From positions 768,001 to 832,000 of the forward strand of contig NZ_JAUSYV010000001.1 in assembly GCF_030817055.1 (NCBI RefSeq): a stretch of 64,000 nucleotides of DNA, given 5' to 3'. Position 1 is the first letter of the stretch; each line of letters starts with the position of its first letter. Position numbers and translations under genes: made by a program. The notes below the pieces were generated by a model. That model saw nothing but the letters and a program-made list of their open reading frames with translations. It was not told the DNA's origin and did no database searches. Source of the DNA: Bacillus sp. V2I10 (lineage in GTDB: Bacteria > Bacillota > Bacilli > Bacillales > Bacillaceae). Below, in pieces: positions 25,185 through 34,405 of the stretch.

Positions 25185-25913
25185 ATGAAAGTAAAAGAGG
25201 TCGCGGATTTAGTTGGAATTAGTGTGCGCACACTGCATCATTATGATGAAATCGGATTGTTAACGCCAGATAAGGTAACTGATTCTGGATACCGGCTTTA
25301 TTCCAATGAAAATCTCGAAACGCTGCAGCAGATCTTATTTTTTAAAGAGCTTGGTTTCCCTTTAAAGAAAATAAAAGAAGTCATCAGCAGTCCTTCATTT
25401 GACCGGGAAGAAGCGCTCAGGCTGCACAGGAAAATGCTGCTTGAGAAGCGGAACCGGCTTGATCAGATGATTGCAACAGTTGAGAAAACAATAAAACATG
25501 CGAAAGGAGAAATTGAGATGTCACAGAAAGAAAAATTTGAAGGGTTTGACTTCAGTCAAAATCCTTATGAGCAGGAAGCTCGTGAACGCTGGGGCGACGA
25601 GGCGGTTGATAAGGCTAACGCAAAAGCAGCAGGCATGACTATAGAGATGCAGGAAAATTTTAATAATCTCTATAGAAAGCTTGCAGATCTTCGTTACGAT
25701 TCACCTTCATCTGAAGAGTCGCAGGCTGCAATCGGAGAATGGTATGTAATGCTGAATGAATTTGGTGATTATTCGCTTGATGCTTTTAAAGGACTCGGAC
25801 AAATGTATGTGGATGATGAACGGTTTACGAAAAACATTGATAAGTTCGGTGAAGGGTTAGCTGCATATATGAGAGATGCAATGGCTATTTACGCGGATAA
25901 TCATAAGAAGTAA
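25185..25913 (+). CDS. MerR-family regulator with TipAS drug-binding domain
   Basis: A 242-residue regulator. Residues 1-70 form the MerR winged helix (EVADLVGISVRTLHHYDEIGLL, SGYRLYS), followed by a dimerisation helix (about 75-110) and a C-terminal TipAS domain (NPYEQEARERWGDEAV ... WYVMLNEFGDYS), as in B. subtilis Mta and Streptomyces TipAL. TipAS proteins bind large thiopeptide-like antibiotics or other ligands. No exporter gene is next to it, so its targets beyond itself are unknown. Strong autoregulatory promoter upstream. Confidence 0.92.
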   Translation: MKVKEVADLVGISVRTLHHYDEIGLLTPDKVTDSGYRLYSNENLETLQQILFFKELGFPLKKIKEVISSPSFDREEALRLHRKMLLEKRNRLDQMIATVEKTIKHAKGEIEMSQKEKFEGFDFSQNPYEQEARERWGDEAVDKANAKAAGMTIEMQENFNNLYRKLADLRYDSPSSEESQAAIGEWYVMLNEFGDYSLDAFKGLGQMYVDDERFTKNIDKFGEGLAAYMRDAMAIYADNHKK

Positions 25914-25918
25914 AAACA

Positions 25919-25948
25919 GAGCTCAGCCGTTTTTTGGCTGAGCTCTCG
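25919..25948 (+). terminator. Terminator after the MerR gene
   Basis: Stem GAGCTCAGCC (25919-25928) with GGCTGAGCTC (25936-25945); the T-rich part is in the loop, so strength is uncertain. Confidence 0.65.
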
Positions 25949-26152
25949 TTTCATATGCAAATCTTAAATAAAATAAAGTCCGCGCATACTTTCTTCCTTG
26001 GTACATCAGAATATAATTGATACATTTCGTTAAACTGTATTCGTTTATGGAGTTCCTCTTGCTGCCATTTTCTCAGACTTTAGATGGGGATTGCAATTTT
26101 AGATTGTTATAAGATAATGAAGATGCACTTTTTATAAAAAGGAGGAGATACT

Positions 26153-26473
26153 GTGAATTTTCCAAAGGATGAGGATGGAAAAGTACTGAGTATGCTGTAT
26201 AAAGAGGGTCTTAATTTTAAGAAGCCTCATATGATTGATTTTTATGTGGCGGTTCCGGATCAGGAGAACGGAGAAGCTATTGTAAAGGCACTCTCTGATA
26301 AAGGCTACAAATTCATGATGGAGTATGACGATGATGTGGAAGAATGGACATGCTTTGGCTCCGTTAAGATGCATTTAAAGCATAATGAGATTGTGGCCAT
26401 GCAAAAGAAGCTTGATGCGATTACTAAGCCGCTTGGCGGCTATGCAGATGGATGGAGCGTCATGACTGAATAG
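26153..26473 (+). CDS. RraB-like (ribonuclease E inhibitor B domain) protein
   Basis: A 106-residue acidic protein from GTG 26153 with AAGGAGGAG upstream. The pattern MIDFYVAVPDQENGEAIVKALSDKGY and the closing GGYADGW fit the RraB domain. In Proteobacteria RraB binds RNase E; Bacilli lack a classic RNase E, so the target here (RNase Y, J, or none) is unknown. A lone gene with its own terminator. Confidence 0.72.
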   Translation: MNFPKDEDGKVLSMLYKEGLNFKKPHMIDFYVAVPDQENGEAIVKALSDKGYKFMMEYDDDVEEWTCFGSVKMHLKHNEIVAMQKKLDAITKPLGGYADGWSVMTE

Positions 26474-26503
26474 AAAAAAGCCAGCTGAAGGGCTGACTTT
26501 TTT
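26474..26503. terminator. Terminator between convergent rraB-like and ctaB
   Basis: AAAAAAGCCAGC and a complementary GGCTGACTTTTTT arm around a short loop; A and T runs on both sides make it usable from both strands. Confidence 0.7.
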
Positions 26504-26509
26504 AGTTAT

Positions 26510-26562
26510 TGCAAAATATAAAGTTTTGAGTACTCGTGGCGCTTCCGCTTTTCTTATAGAAA
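26510..26562 (+). repeat. Dispersed repeat remnant, R7
   Basis: Only the two ends of the dispersed repeat remain, ATATAAAGTTTTG then GCGCTTCCGCTTTTCTTAT, with the centre deleted. It touches the 3' end of ctaB, whose stop codon lies in it. Confidence 0.5.
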
Positions 26563-27468
26563 AGAAACAATAATTAGCATAGTGAAAATGATCGTTAAAT
26601 GATTGAGTGAGAAGATAAACATCATCGTTGCCCATTTGTAATCATCCATCTTTTTAAAGCTGATGATTCCGGCAAGCATCCAGGCAAGCGTCAGGGCGAA
26701 CATGGAGAAAGCGACAACTTTGCTGAACGATAAGAACAGGAATGATGATGCAAGCAGCAAAATTAAATAAACGATTGTTTGAATTTTAGCACGCGGTGTT
26801 CCTTTTACAACCGGAAGCATCGGAACGCTTGCATTCTTGTAATCTTCTAAACGTCTGATGGCAATCGCATAGAAATGCGGAGGCTGCCATAAAAACATTA
26901 AAACGAATAGTCCAAGTGCTGCAGGGTGGAACATGTCAGGCGAAATTGCTGCCCAGCCAATTAGAGGGGCAATGGCGCCGGATAAGCTTCCTACCTCCGT
27001 GTTATAAATGGTTTTTCTTTTTGTCCACATTGTGTAAGGGACAAGGTATAAAAATAATCCAAGAGCTCCAATAAAAGCCGTTAAAGGTGAGATCAAGAAC
27101 AAAAACACAATTCCGCTTATTGAAAGAGCGGTGCCAAGCCATAAAGCAAACTTGGGATGGATGGATCCTGTAACTGTTGGTCTCTCCATCGTGCGTTTCA
27201 TAAGAGAATCGATATCGCGGTCGTAATAGTTATTAATCGCACCGGCACCGCCTACAACAGCTGCTGTACCTAGAAGAGCAAGAATGACGACTAGAATATT
27301 ATCCACAAAACTGACATTATATACAGACAATGCTACTGAAAGGCCGGCAAACATACCTAGTAGGTTTGATTTCACAATGCCGTCTTTGACGATAGCCTTA
27401 AAATTACTCCAAGAAAAGATGCTTTTTATAGAAAGAGAATCCTCTACGATTACCTCTGTACTTTTCAT
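26554..27468 (-). CDS. ctaB: CtaB, heme O synthase (protoheme IX farnesyltransferase)
   Basis: A 304-residue polytopic UbiA-family prenyltransferase. Substrate motif NNYYDRDIDSLMKRT (first Asp-rich motif) and the second motif region YKNASVPMLPVVKG are present, with about eight hydrophobic segments. It converts heme B to heme O for terminal oxidases. It stands alone here, not beside ctaA or ctaCDEF, so it may be a second copy. Start MKSTEVIVED has GGAGAA upstream on the minus strand. Confidence 0.94.
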   Translation of the reverse strand: MKSTEVIVEDSLSIKSIFSWSNFKAIVKDGIVKSNLLGMFAGLSVALSVYNVSFVDNILVVILALLGTAAVVGGAGAINNYYDRDIDSLMKRTMERPTVTGSIHPKFALWLGTALSISGIVFLFLISPLTAFIGALGLFLYLVPYTMWTKRKTIYNTEVGSLSGAIAPLIGWAAISPDMFHPAALGLFVLMFLWQPPHFYAIAIRRLEDYKNASVPMLPVVKGTPRAKIQTIVYLILLLASSFLFLSFSKVVAFSMFALTLAWMLAGIISFKKMDDYKWATMMFIFSLNHLTIIFTMLIIVSFL

Positions 27469-27496
27469 CACAATTCTCCTTTTCTTTTTTAAAGAG

Positions 27497-27647
27497 ATAA
27501 GAAAGTATAAAGTTTTGCGCATTGATGGCGAGCGTAATCGCCCAACTCCTCGGCCAGAACAAATCCGTCAAAAAAGTCAAAAGCGGACTTTTCTGCCGGA
27601 TTCTTATCTATCATGCCTGAGCTGAACGGGCGATTGCGCTTTTCTTA
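27497..27647 (+). repeat. Dispersed repeat, copy R2
   Basis: Near-complete copy sharing with R1 the run CTCGGCCAGAACAAATCCG, GTCAAAAAAGTCAAA and TTTTCTGCCGGATTCTTATC, and ending GGGCGATTGCGCTTTTCTTA. It lies just upstream of ctaB (minus strand). Confidence 0.85.
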
Positions 27648-27858
27648 ATCCAAACTCATACTAACATACTTGATTATCTAACATATTAACAGTTATTTGT
27701 ACTGGAAAGTAATAGTCGGGAGCATTTGACAAAAAGATGTCGTATCTTTGTGAACATTTTCTATACGTTTTCTTATTCTTCAGACAATTATCCGATTGAG
27801 TATTAGGAAGCTGTCCACAATAATGACAGTATCTTCCATTTTAAAGGAGTGTTTGTGT

Positions 27859-28272
27859 ATGAAGCATCAAGCAACACCTTATTTAATGTTTAATGGGAAT
27901 GCGAAAGAAGCGCTGGAGTACTATAAAGGAGTTTTCGGCTGCGAGATTGCAGAGATGCAGACGTATGGCGAAGCCGATTATCCGGCTCCTCCTGAGGCTG
28001 AACATAAGATCATGCACGCCCGCCTGAAAAAAGATGATCTGCTTCTAATGATTTCAGATGCTTTTCCTGGCAATACAGTTGAAACCGGCAACAATCTATC
28101 ATTGGTGCTGGAGTTTGAATCGGAGGATGAAATCAGAACCGTTTACAGTGCTCTAATTGAAAAAGGCACGATTTTGATGGAGCTTCAGGATACATTCTGG
28201 GGAGCCACTTATGCTAAGGTGAAGGATACATTCGGAATGATCTGGGATCTGAATCTTGAGAAAGCTAAATAA
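27859..28272 (+). CDS. VOC-superfamily (PhnB/glyoxalase-like) protein
   Basis: A 137-residue protein with the PhnB/YjdN-like pattern TPYLMFNGNAKEALEYYKGVF, a middle strand HKIMHARLKKDDLLLMISD and the end WGATYAKVKDTFGMIWDLN. These are small VOC-fold dimers of mostly unknown substrate, often annotated as glyoxalase/bleomycin-resistance-like. ATG 27859 is supported by AAAGGAG. Confidence 0.88.
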   Translation: MKHQATPYLMFNGNAKEALEYYKGVFGCEIAEMQTYGEADYPAPPEAEHKIMHARLKKDDLLLMISDAFPGNTVETGNNLSLVLEFESEDEIRTVYSALIEKGTILMELQDTFWGATYAKVKDTFGMIWDLNLEKAK

Positions 28273-28310
28273 GAATAATCAAAAAGGAGTGCCTGCCTGG
28301 TACTGCTTTT

Positions 28311-28452
28311 ATATAGTTATCAAGTATTTATGTCTAGCTTCACCGTCCAGCTCCTCGGCCAGAACGGATCCGGCGAAAAGTCAAACCCTGACTTTACTGT
28401 CGGATCCTTATCTGTCATGCCAGAGCTAAACGGGCGATTCCGCTTTTCTTAT
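28311..28452 (+). repeat. Dispersed repeat, copy R3
   Basis: Near-complete but diverged copy: TCTAGCTTCACCGTCCAG, CTCCTCGGCCAGAAC, AAAGTC...GACTTT, CGGATCCTTATCTGTCATGC and GAGCTAAACGGGCGATTCCG. It shows that the stems are kept while single-stranded parts change. Confidence 0.82.
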
Positions 28453-28524
28453 GAAAATGCTTGCATAAACTAGCTTCTTACACTACCATTATTTGTGGAC
28501 AGACTGTAAAAGGAGAGTGTAGCT

Positions 28525-28956
28525 ATGAACACTAAATATTATTTGGACAACTCACTCGGATATAAGCTGTTCCATGCTTCAAGGCTAATATGCAGCCGTT
28601 TAAATCAAAACTTAAGAGACTATTCCGTTACGTATGAACAGTGGCAAATCCTGTGCAGACTTTATGAAAAGGATGGCCAAACGCAAAATCAGCTGGCTCT
28701 GCTTAATGAAAGAGATCAGCCAAGTGTTTCACGGCTTATTGATAATATGATCAAGCGCGGGCTGGTGAAACGAGTTCCGCACGAAAGTGATGGGCGCATC
28801 AACCTGATTTTTTTGACTGAAGCAATGAAAGATCTTCAATCTGAGCTCGAGGGGTTAGCAAGTCAAACCATTGCGGATGCTTCAGCAGAGATTAGTGAAC
28901 ACGACATGGAAATCTGTCTGGCGGTGCTTGATAAAATAAGAAATAACTTAAAATAA
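28525..28956 (+). CDS. MarR-family transcriptional regulator
   Basis: A 143-residue winged-helix protein: SVTYEQWQILCRLYEKDG, recognition region ERDQPSVSRLIDNMIKRGLVKR, wing HESDGRINLIFLT, and a C-terminal dimer helix. AAAGGAGAG precedes the ATG. The target is not evident; the divergent neighbourhood offers the VOC gene and the iron operon as candidates. Confidence 0.9.
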   Translation: MNTKYYLDNSLGYKLFHASRLICSRLNQNLRDYSVTYEQWQILCRLYEKDGQTQNQLALLNERDQPSVSRLIDNMIKRGLVKRVPHESDGRINLIFLTEAMKDLQSELEGLASQTIADASAEISEHDMEICLAVLDKIRNNLK

Positions 28957-28998
28957 ATGTTTATTGCCCAAATACTTGTTTAAACAAGTAAATTTATA

Positions 28999-29028
28999 TT
29001 GACAAATGATAATGAAAATCATTATCAT
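28999..29028 (+). promoter_or_regulatory. Fur-controlled promoter of yclNOPQ
   Basis: A Fur box GATAATGAAAATCATTATC (29008-29026) matches the 19-base consensus at 18 positions. It overlaps a SigA promoter TTGACA (28999-29004) and TATCAT (29023-29028) with 18-base spacing. Fur-iron would block this operon in iron-rich conditions. A second partial box (GAGAATGATTATC) lies near 29080-29092. Confidence 0.92.
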
Positions 29029-29160
29029 TTAAAGTGGATAACAAAAAAAGCGAAAGCTTCTTTTTTTTAAGGGTTATATGAGAATGATTATCTTTACCAG
29101 AGCGGATGAGGTGATTACCCAACATAGAGCTTCAAAAATACATGGATGTAAGGAAACATT

Positions 29161-30111
29161 ATGAAAAAGAGATATTTGTTTTTAGCGCTCACAATTTTAT
29201 CAATAAGCTCCATTTTCATCGGGGTCAAGGACATTACGCCTTTAGATCTTCTGAATCTGCAGGATGATCAGGTGCAAATCCTCCTGATAAGCAGACTGCC
29301 AAGGCTCATCAGCATTTTGATTGCAGGTGTCAGTATGAGCATCTGCGGCTTAATCATGCAGCAGTTAACGAGGAACAAATTTGTCTCTCCGACCACAGCT
29401 GGTACGATGGACTCAGCTAGATTGGGCATTTTAGTTTCGCTGATGATTTTCACTTCGGCAAGTCCGCTTGAAAAGATGGGTGTTGCCTTCCTTTTCGCAC
29501 TAGCCGGAACGTTCATTTTTATGAAGATTTTAGAGAGAATCAGATTTAAAGATACGATCTTCATTCCGCTTGTAGGCTTAATGTTCGGCAACATCATTGG
29601 TTCCATTACAACCTTTTTCGCCTACAAAAATGATTTGATTCAAAACATGTCATCTTGGCTTCAGGGCGATTTTTCTATGATTGTAAAAGGGCAGTATGAG
29701 CTGATCTACATAAGCATTCCTCTTGTTATTGTTGCGTATTTCTATGCGAACCGATTTACGGTAGCTGGAATGGGAGAAGAGTTTTCAGCCAATCTGGGAC
29801 TGAATTATAAGCAGGTTGTCAATATAGGTCTTGTGATCGTAGCTCTTGTGACAACGGTCGTTATTTTGACCGCAGGCGTCATTCCGTTCCTTGGATTAAT
29901 CATTCCGAACATCGTCAGTATTTATTTAGGGGACAACCTGAAGAAAAGCCTTCCGCATACAGCTTTGCTGGGTGCAGTATTTATCCTGTTCTGTGATATT
30001 TTAGGGCGCATCATCATTTATCCGTATGAAATATCGATTGGTTTGACTGTCGGTGTGATCGGAAGCATCATTTTCATTTATTTACTGTTTAGGAGAAAGG
30101 CATATGAATAA
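29161..30111 (+). CDS. yclN: FecCD-type siderophore permease, YclN-like
   Basis: A 316-residue permease with about nine to ten membrane segments and the FecCD block LPRLISILIAGVSMSICG near residue 45. It pairs with the next permease to form the channel. In B. subtilis YclNOPQ imports petrobactin; substrate here is inferred from gene-order and likeness. First gene after the Fur box. Confidence 0.9.
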   Translation: MKKRYLFLALTILSISSIFIGVKDITPLDLLNLQDDQVQILLISRLPRLISILIAGVSMSICGLIMQQLTRNKFVSPTTAGTMDSARLGILVSLMIFTSASPLEKMGVAFLFALAGTFIFMKILERIRFKDTIFIPLVGLMFGNIIGSITTFFAYKNDLIQNMSSWLQGDFSMIVKGQYELIYISIPLVIVAYFYANRFTVAGMGEEFSANLGLNYKQVVNIGLVIVALVTTVVILTAGVIPFLGLIIPNIVSIYLGDNLKKSLPHTALLGAVFILFCDILGRIIIYPYEISIGLTVGVIGSIIFIYLLFRRKAYE

Positions 30112-31054
30112 TAAAACGAAGCTTATCATCCTTGGGGTCATCGCCGTATTATTCGCTGCAATTTTCCTATTCTATGATGTTGGACGGAACCCGGATTATG
30201 TTCTTCCAAAACGGGGAGTCAAGATTTTGGCCATTGTTTTGACAGGAAGCTGCATCGCGTTTTCTACGATGATTTTTCAAACGATTACAAATAACCGAAT
30301 CTTAACTCCGAGCATCATTGGATTAGATTCTCTCTATCTTTTTATTCAGACGTTCATCATCTTTGTTTTTGGTTCTCAATCACTTACGATGACTAATAAG
30401 AATATAAACTTTCTTTTATCTGTCGGGTTAATGGTGCTGTTTGCCCTGCTCCTCTATCAGCTTCTTTTTAAAAGAGAAGGGAGAAACATCTATTTTCTCC
30501 TATTAGTCGGGATTGTGTTTGGAACGTTATTCGGAAGCATGTCCTCATTTTTGCAGGTGCTGATAGATCCGAATGAGTTTCAGATTGTGCAGGACAGGAT
30601 GTTTGCAAGCTTTTACAATGTGAACACAGATCTTCTCCTTGCTGCGATTCTTATCACTGCCGCGATTGCGGTTTATTTTATGAAATTCAGTCATTTCCTG
30701 GATGTGCTCTCGCTCGGAAGGGAGCACGCTGTAAATCTCGGCATCGACTACGATGGAGTGGTCAGAAGGCTGCTGATTATGATTGCCATTTTAGTCTCTA
30801 TCGCAACGGCTCTCGTTGGCCCGATTACATTTCTTGGCCTGCTTGTTGCAAATGTGGCACATGAGTTTTTAAAAACATATCAGCACAAGTACTTGATTAT
30901 AGGATCAATTTTAATCAGCATCATTGCTTTGCTCGGCGGTCAATTTATCGTTGAGAAAGTATTCACCTTTTCAACAACATTAAGCGTGATCATCAATTTC
31001 ATAGGCGGCGTGTACTTTATTTATCTGCTGCTCAGGGAGAATAAATCATGGTAG
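30104..31054 (+). CDS. yclO: FecCD-type siderophore permease, YclO-like
   Basis: A 316-residue second permease, overlapping yclN by eight bases. Membrane segments run through the chain; the coupling region to the ATPase is around SLGREHAVNLGIDYDGVVRR. It forms a heterodimer with YclN. Confidence 0.9.
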   Translation: MNNKTKLIILGVIAVLFAAIFLFYDVGRNPDYVLPKRGVKILAIVLTGSCIAFSTMIFQTITNNRILTPSIIGLDSLYLFIQTFIIFVFGSQSLTMTNKNINFLLSVGLMVLFALLLYQLLFKREGRNIYFLLLVGIVFGTLFGSMSSFLQVLIDPNEFQIVQDRMFASFYNVNTDLLLAAILITAAIAVYFMKFSHFLDVLSLGREHAVNLGIDYDGVVRRLLIMIAILVSIATALVGPITFLGLLVANVAHEFLKTYQHKYLIIGSILISIIALLGGQFIVEKVFTFSTTLSVIINFIGGVYFIYLLLRENKSW

Positions 31055-31803
31055 AAGTCAGCAAGGTTTCAAAACGGTATGGAAATAAGAATGTAGTGGA
31101 AGATGTATCCATCCGGGTCGAAAAAGGGAAAATCACCTCTTTTATCGGACCGAACGGAGCGGGAAAAAGCACGCTGCTGTCGATGGTCAGCCGTTTGATT
31201 AAAAAGGATACGGGGCAGGTATTTATTGACGGCACCGACATTGGAGAATGGAAAAGCAATGATCTTGCGAAAAAAATCTCGATCCTGAAGCAGTCCAATC
31301 ATTTGAATATCCGTTTAACGATCAGAGACCTGGTCAGCTTTGGACGGTTTCCATATTCTAAAGGGAATCTCACAAAGGAAGATATGAAGCACGTTGATGA
31401 GGCCATTCAGTATATGGAGCTTCAGGGCATGCAGGATAAATACCTGGATCAGCTGAGCGGAGGCCAGCAGCAGCGCGCATTTATTGCCATGGTCATCGCC
31501 CAGAATACAGAGTATGTTCTCCTTGATGAACCGCTGAACAACCTGGACATGAAGCATTCCGTGCAGATCATGAAAGTGCTGAGAAGGCTTGTGGACGAGC
31601 TTGGAAAAACAGTCGTGATTGTGATTCATGATATCAACTTTGCTTCCTGCTATTCAGATTTTATTGTCGCATTAAAAGACGGAAAAATTGTGAAGGAAGG
31701 TCCTGTTGCAGAAATCATTACATCCCCTGTTTTAAAAGAAATTTATGAGATGGATATTGATATTCAAACGATAAACGGCAATCGCATTTGTGTTTATTTT
31801 TAA
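31048..31803 (+). CDS. yclP: Siderophore ABC ATPase, YclP-like
   Basis: A 251-residue ATPase with Walker A GPNGAGKST, signature LSGGQQQRAFIA, Walker B YVLLDEPLNNLD and the switch His in IHDINFA. It overlaps yclO by seven bases. It powers ferric-siderophore import. Confidence 0.93.
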   Translation: MVEVSKVSKRYGNKNVVEDVSIRVEKGKITSFIGPNGAGKSTLLSMVSRLIKKDTGQVFIDGTDIGEWKSNDLAKKISILKQSNHLNIRLTIRDLVSFGRFPYSKGNLTKEDMKHVDEAIQYMELQGMQDKYLDQLSGGQQQRAFIAMVIAQNTEYVLLDEPLNNLDMKHSVQIMKVLRRLVDELGKTVVIVIHDINFASCYSDFIVALKDGKIVKEGPVAEIITSPVLKEIYEMDIDIQTINGNRICVYF

Positions 31804-31825
31804 TAAAATAATAGAGGTGAAGAGA

Positions 31826-32773
31826 ATGAAGAAGAATTTATTAGTAGTCCTATTAACGGTTGTACTGGCTGTTTTTGCGGCAGCGTGCGGAACAAAAGAG
31901 GCAGAAAAAACTTCTGCCAGCGGTGAGAAAGCGAAAGAAGAAATAACAGTGAAGCATCAATTAGGCGAAACAAAAGTACCTGAAAATCCTGAAAAAGTCG
32001 TTGTTTTTGACTTCGGAACATTGGATTCTTTAGATAAATTAGGCATTGAAGCAGCGGGAGTGCCGCAGGAAAACGTTCCTTCTTATCTTTCAAAATATGA
32101 AGATGCAAAATACGAAAATGTCGGCGGCTTAAAAGAGCCGGACTTTGAAAAAATCAATGAAATGGAACCAGATCTCATCATCATTTCAGGCAGACAGCAG
32201 GATTCGTATGAAGAGATGAGCAAGATTGCCCCGACCATTTTCATGGGCGTGGATACAATGAAGTACATGGAATCATTTAAAGAAAATGTAACAACATTAG
32301 GCGAGATCTTCGGCAAGGAAGAAGAAGCAGAAAAAGAGTTTGCTAAAGTAGAAGAGTCAATCAAAGCCCTTAAAGAGAAAGCATCAGCAGGCGATGAAAA
32401 AGCCTTAATCGTCCTTGCGAATGACGGCAAGGTAAGTGCCTACGGAGCAGGCTCACGCTTCGGCATTATCCATGACGAATTCGGATTCGCGGCAGCTGAT
32501 GAAAAAATCGAGGTTTCTACACACGGACAAAGCATTTCATTTGAATATATTGCAGAAAAAGACCCGGACTACCTATTTGTTATTGATAGAGGAGCAGTTG
32601 CCGGCGGAGAATCCTCTGCGAAGCAGGTATTGGAAAATGACTTAGTCAAAAATACGAAGGCCTACAAAAATGGAAAGATTATTTATTTAGATCCTGACTA
32701 TTGGTATTTATCTGGCGGTGGATTGGAATCTGTTGCCGGAATGACTGAGGAAGTATCAGGTTCAATTGAATAG
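31826..32773 (+). CDS. yclQ: Siderophore-binding lipoprotein, YclQ-like
   Basis: A 315-residue extracytoplasmic lipoprotein with signal MKKNLLVVLLTVVLAVFAAAC and cysteine at residue 21. The Fe-siderophore-binding fold is shown by PEKVVVFDFGTLDSLDKLG and EPDLIIISGRQQDSYEEM. ATG 31826 follows AGAGGTGAAG. Last gene of the iron operon. Confidence 0.92.
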   Translation: MKKNLLVVLLTVVLAVFAAACGTKEAEKTSASGEKAKEEITVKHQLGETKVPENPEKVVVFDFGTLDSLDKLGIEAAGVPQENVPSYLSKYEDAKYENVGGLKEPDFEKINEMEPDLIIISGRQQDSYEEMSKIAPTIFMGVDTMKYMESFKENVTTLGEIFGKEEEAEKEFAKVEESIKALKEKASAGDEKALIVLANDGKVSAYGAGSRFGIIHDEFGFAAADEKIEVSTHGQSISFEYIAEKDPDYLFVIDRGAVAGGESSAKQVLENDLVKNTKAYKNGKIIYLDPDYWYLSGGGLESVAGMTEEVSGSIE

Positions 32774-32786
32774 GGATTGATTGGTG

Positions 32787-32826
32787 AGGCCGCAGAAATG
32801 TATTCATTCTGCGGTCTTGTTTTTTA
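32787..32826 (+). terminator. Terminator after yclQ
   Basis: Stem AGGCCGCAGAA with TTCTGCGGTCTT, then T6. Confidence 0.88.
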
Positions 32827-33168
32827 TGTAAGTGAAGCAGCCATTATCATATAGAGTGGTTTGTTAGGAGTGTAACGGTGCAGATACTCATGTTAGAAAA
32901 TAGTTTGTTATATAATCTTCCATTTTCACTTCTATTTTTGAGGATAAATGAAAACTATGACTTATATTAATATTATTTGTCATAAAATGTAACATGATTA
33001 TTTCAACATCTATTTATATATGATAAGTTATTGAAAAATATAAATGATAGGAGCTGTATAACCATTATAAAAAGTATCGGTACTGAAGGACAAGTATGAT
33101 TTTAATTATCTGAATAATATTAAAATTACGATTATTCGATCTTTATTATGAGGAATGGAGGAATGAGC
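32827..33168 (+). promoter_or_regulatory. AT-rich gap with an inverted repeat before the M20-opp operon
   Basis: No gene is seen. A perfect inverted repeat GAATAAT (33112-33118) and ATTATTC (33131-33137) lies 32 bases before the first gene and could be an operator. The rest is very AT-rich. Confidence 0.35.
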
Positions 33169-34374
33169 GTGTTAAAAGCATGGCATGATCAAGCAGAGGA
33201 AATGTTTAGTCAAATGGTGGAATGGAGGCGGCATCTTCACCGCAATCCTGAGCTTTCCTTCGAGGAAGTAGAAACACCGAAAATGATAGCGGGTATTCTC
33301 AAAGACTATGGAATTGAAGTTCGCACTGGCGTAGGCGGAAGGGGAGTAGTCGGGAAAATTTATGGCGGGAAACCTGGAAAAACAATTGCGCTAAGAGCTG
33401 ATTTTGATGCTCTCCCCATTCAGGATGAAAAAGAAGTCGAATATAAATCGACTGTTCCCGGTGTGATGCATGCCTGCGGACACGACGGTCATACGGCAAC
33501 ATTATTGGCTGTCGCAAAAATACTAAGTGAAAACAAACATCTTCTTGCAGGAAATGTGGTGCTTATTCATCAGCACGCGGAAGAACTTTACCCTGGCGGT
33601 GCCATCGCAATGATAGAGGATGGCTGTTTGGAAGATGTCGATGTTGTATACGGAACGCATTTATCGTCAAGAGGACCGCTTGGGACATTTGCCTATCGCA
33701 GCGGTTATTCAATGGCCTCGGCGGATTCGTTTGAAATAAAAATAATTGGAAAAGGCGGTCATGGCTCTTCCCCTCATGAAACAGTTGATTCAATTGCGAT
33801 CGGCGCCCAAGTGGTAAATCAGCTTCAGCATGTTGTCAGCAGAGGAGTAGATCCCCAAAAATCGGCTGTCTTATCAGTAGGTTCCTTCCACGCTGGAAAT
33901 GCAAACAATGTTATTGCTAATTCAGCAGTCATTACTGGAACCGTTCGAACGTTCGACAAGGAAGTAAGGAAATATGTAGAAGAGGAGTTAAAGAATATTG
34001 TAAAGGGAGTTTGTCTTGCTTTCCATGCTGACTGTGAAGTCTCATATCAAAACGGCTATCCTGCAGTATACAACCACAATGAGGAAGTTGAAGTATTTAA
34101 AGAGGTTATCTCTTCTTCATTAGATAAAGAGATGCTGATGGAAACTCCGCCAATTATGGGTGGTGAGGATTTTGCCTATTATTTGTTAAATAAACCAGGG
34201 ATGTTCTACCATACGGGTGCCAGAAACGAAGAAACAGGAGCAGCTTATCCTCATCATCATCCTAAATTTGATTTTGATGAGCGTGCAATGGTGTATGCCG
34301 CAAAATCATTGCTGGGACTTGTCTATCATTATACTGCTGTAATTCCGGAAGAGAAGGCGGTTGAAATTGTTTAA
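33169..34374 (+). CDS. M20D-family amidohydrolase
   Basis: A 401-residue metal-dependent hydrolase of the HipO/IAA-amino-acid hydrolase group. Visible: RRHLHRNPELSFEE near the start, metal cysteine/His block MHACGHDGHTATLL, HQHAEE (metal and catalytic Glu), the dimerisation domain KGGHGSSPHETVDSI and MGGEDFAYYL near the C terminus. It removes acyl groups from N-acyl amino acids. GTG 33169 has GGAGGA 7 bases upstream; ATG 33148 and 33163 fit worse. First gene of an operon with an oligopeptide-type importer. Confidence 0.9.
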   Translation: MLKAWHDQAEEMFSQMVEWRRHLHRNPELSFEEVETPKMIAGILKDYGIEVRTGVGGRGVVGKIYGGKPGKTIALRADFDALPIQDEKEVEYKSTVPGVMHACGHDGHTATLLAVAKILSENKHLLAGNVVLIHQHAEELYPGGAIAMIEDGCLEDVDVVYGTHLSSRGPLGTFAYRSGYSMASADSFEIKIIGKGGHGSSPHETVDSIAIGAQVVNQLQHVVSRGVDPQKSAVLSVGSFHAGNANNVIANSAVITGTVRTFDKEVRKYVEEELKNIVKGVCLAFHADCEVSYQNGYPAVYNHNEEVEVFKEVISSSLDKEMLMETPPIMGGEDFAYYLLNKPGMFYHTGARNEETGAAYPHHHPKFDFDERAMVYAAKSLLGLVYHYTAVIPEEKAVEIV

Positions 34375-34405
34375 TATCAGCACGATTTTATAGGGGGTGT
34401 AAAAG

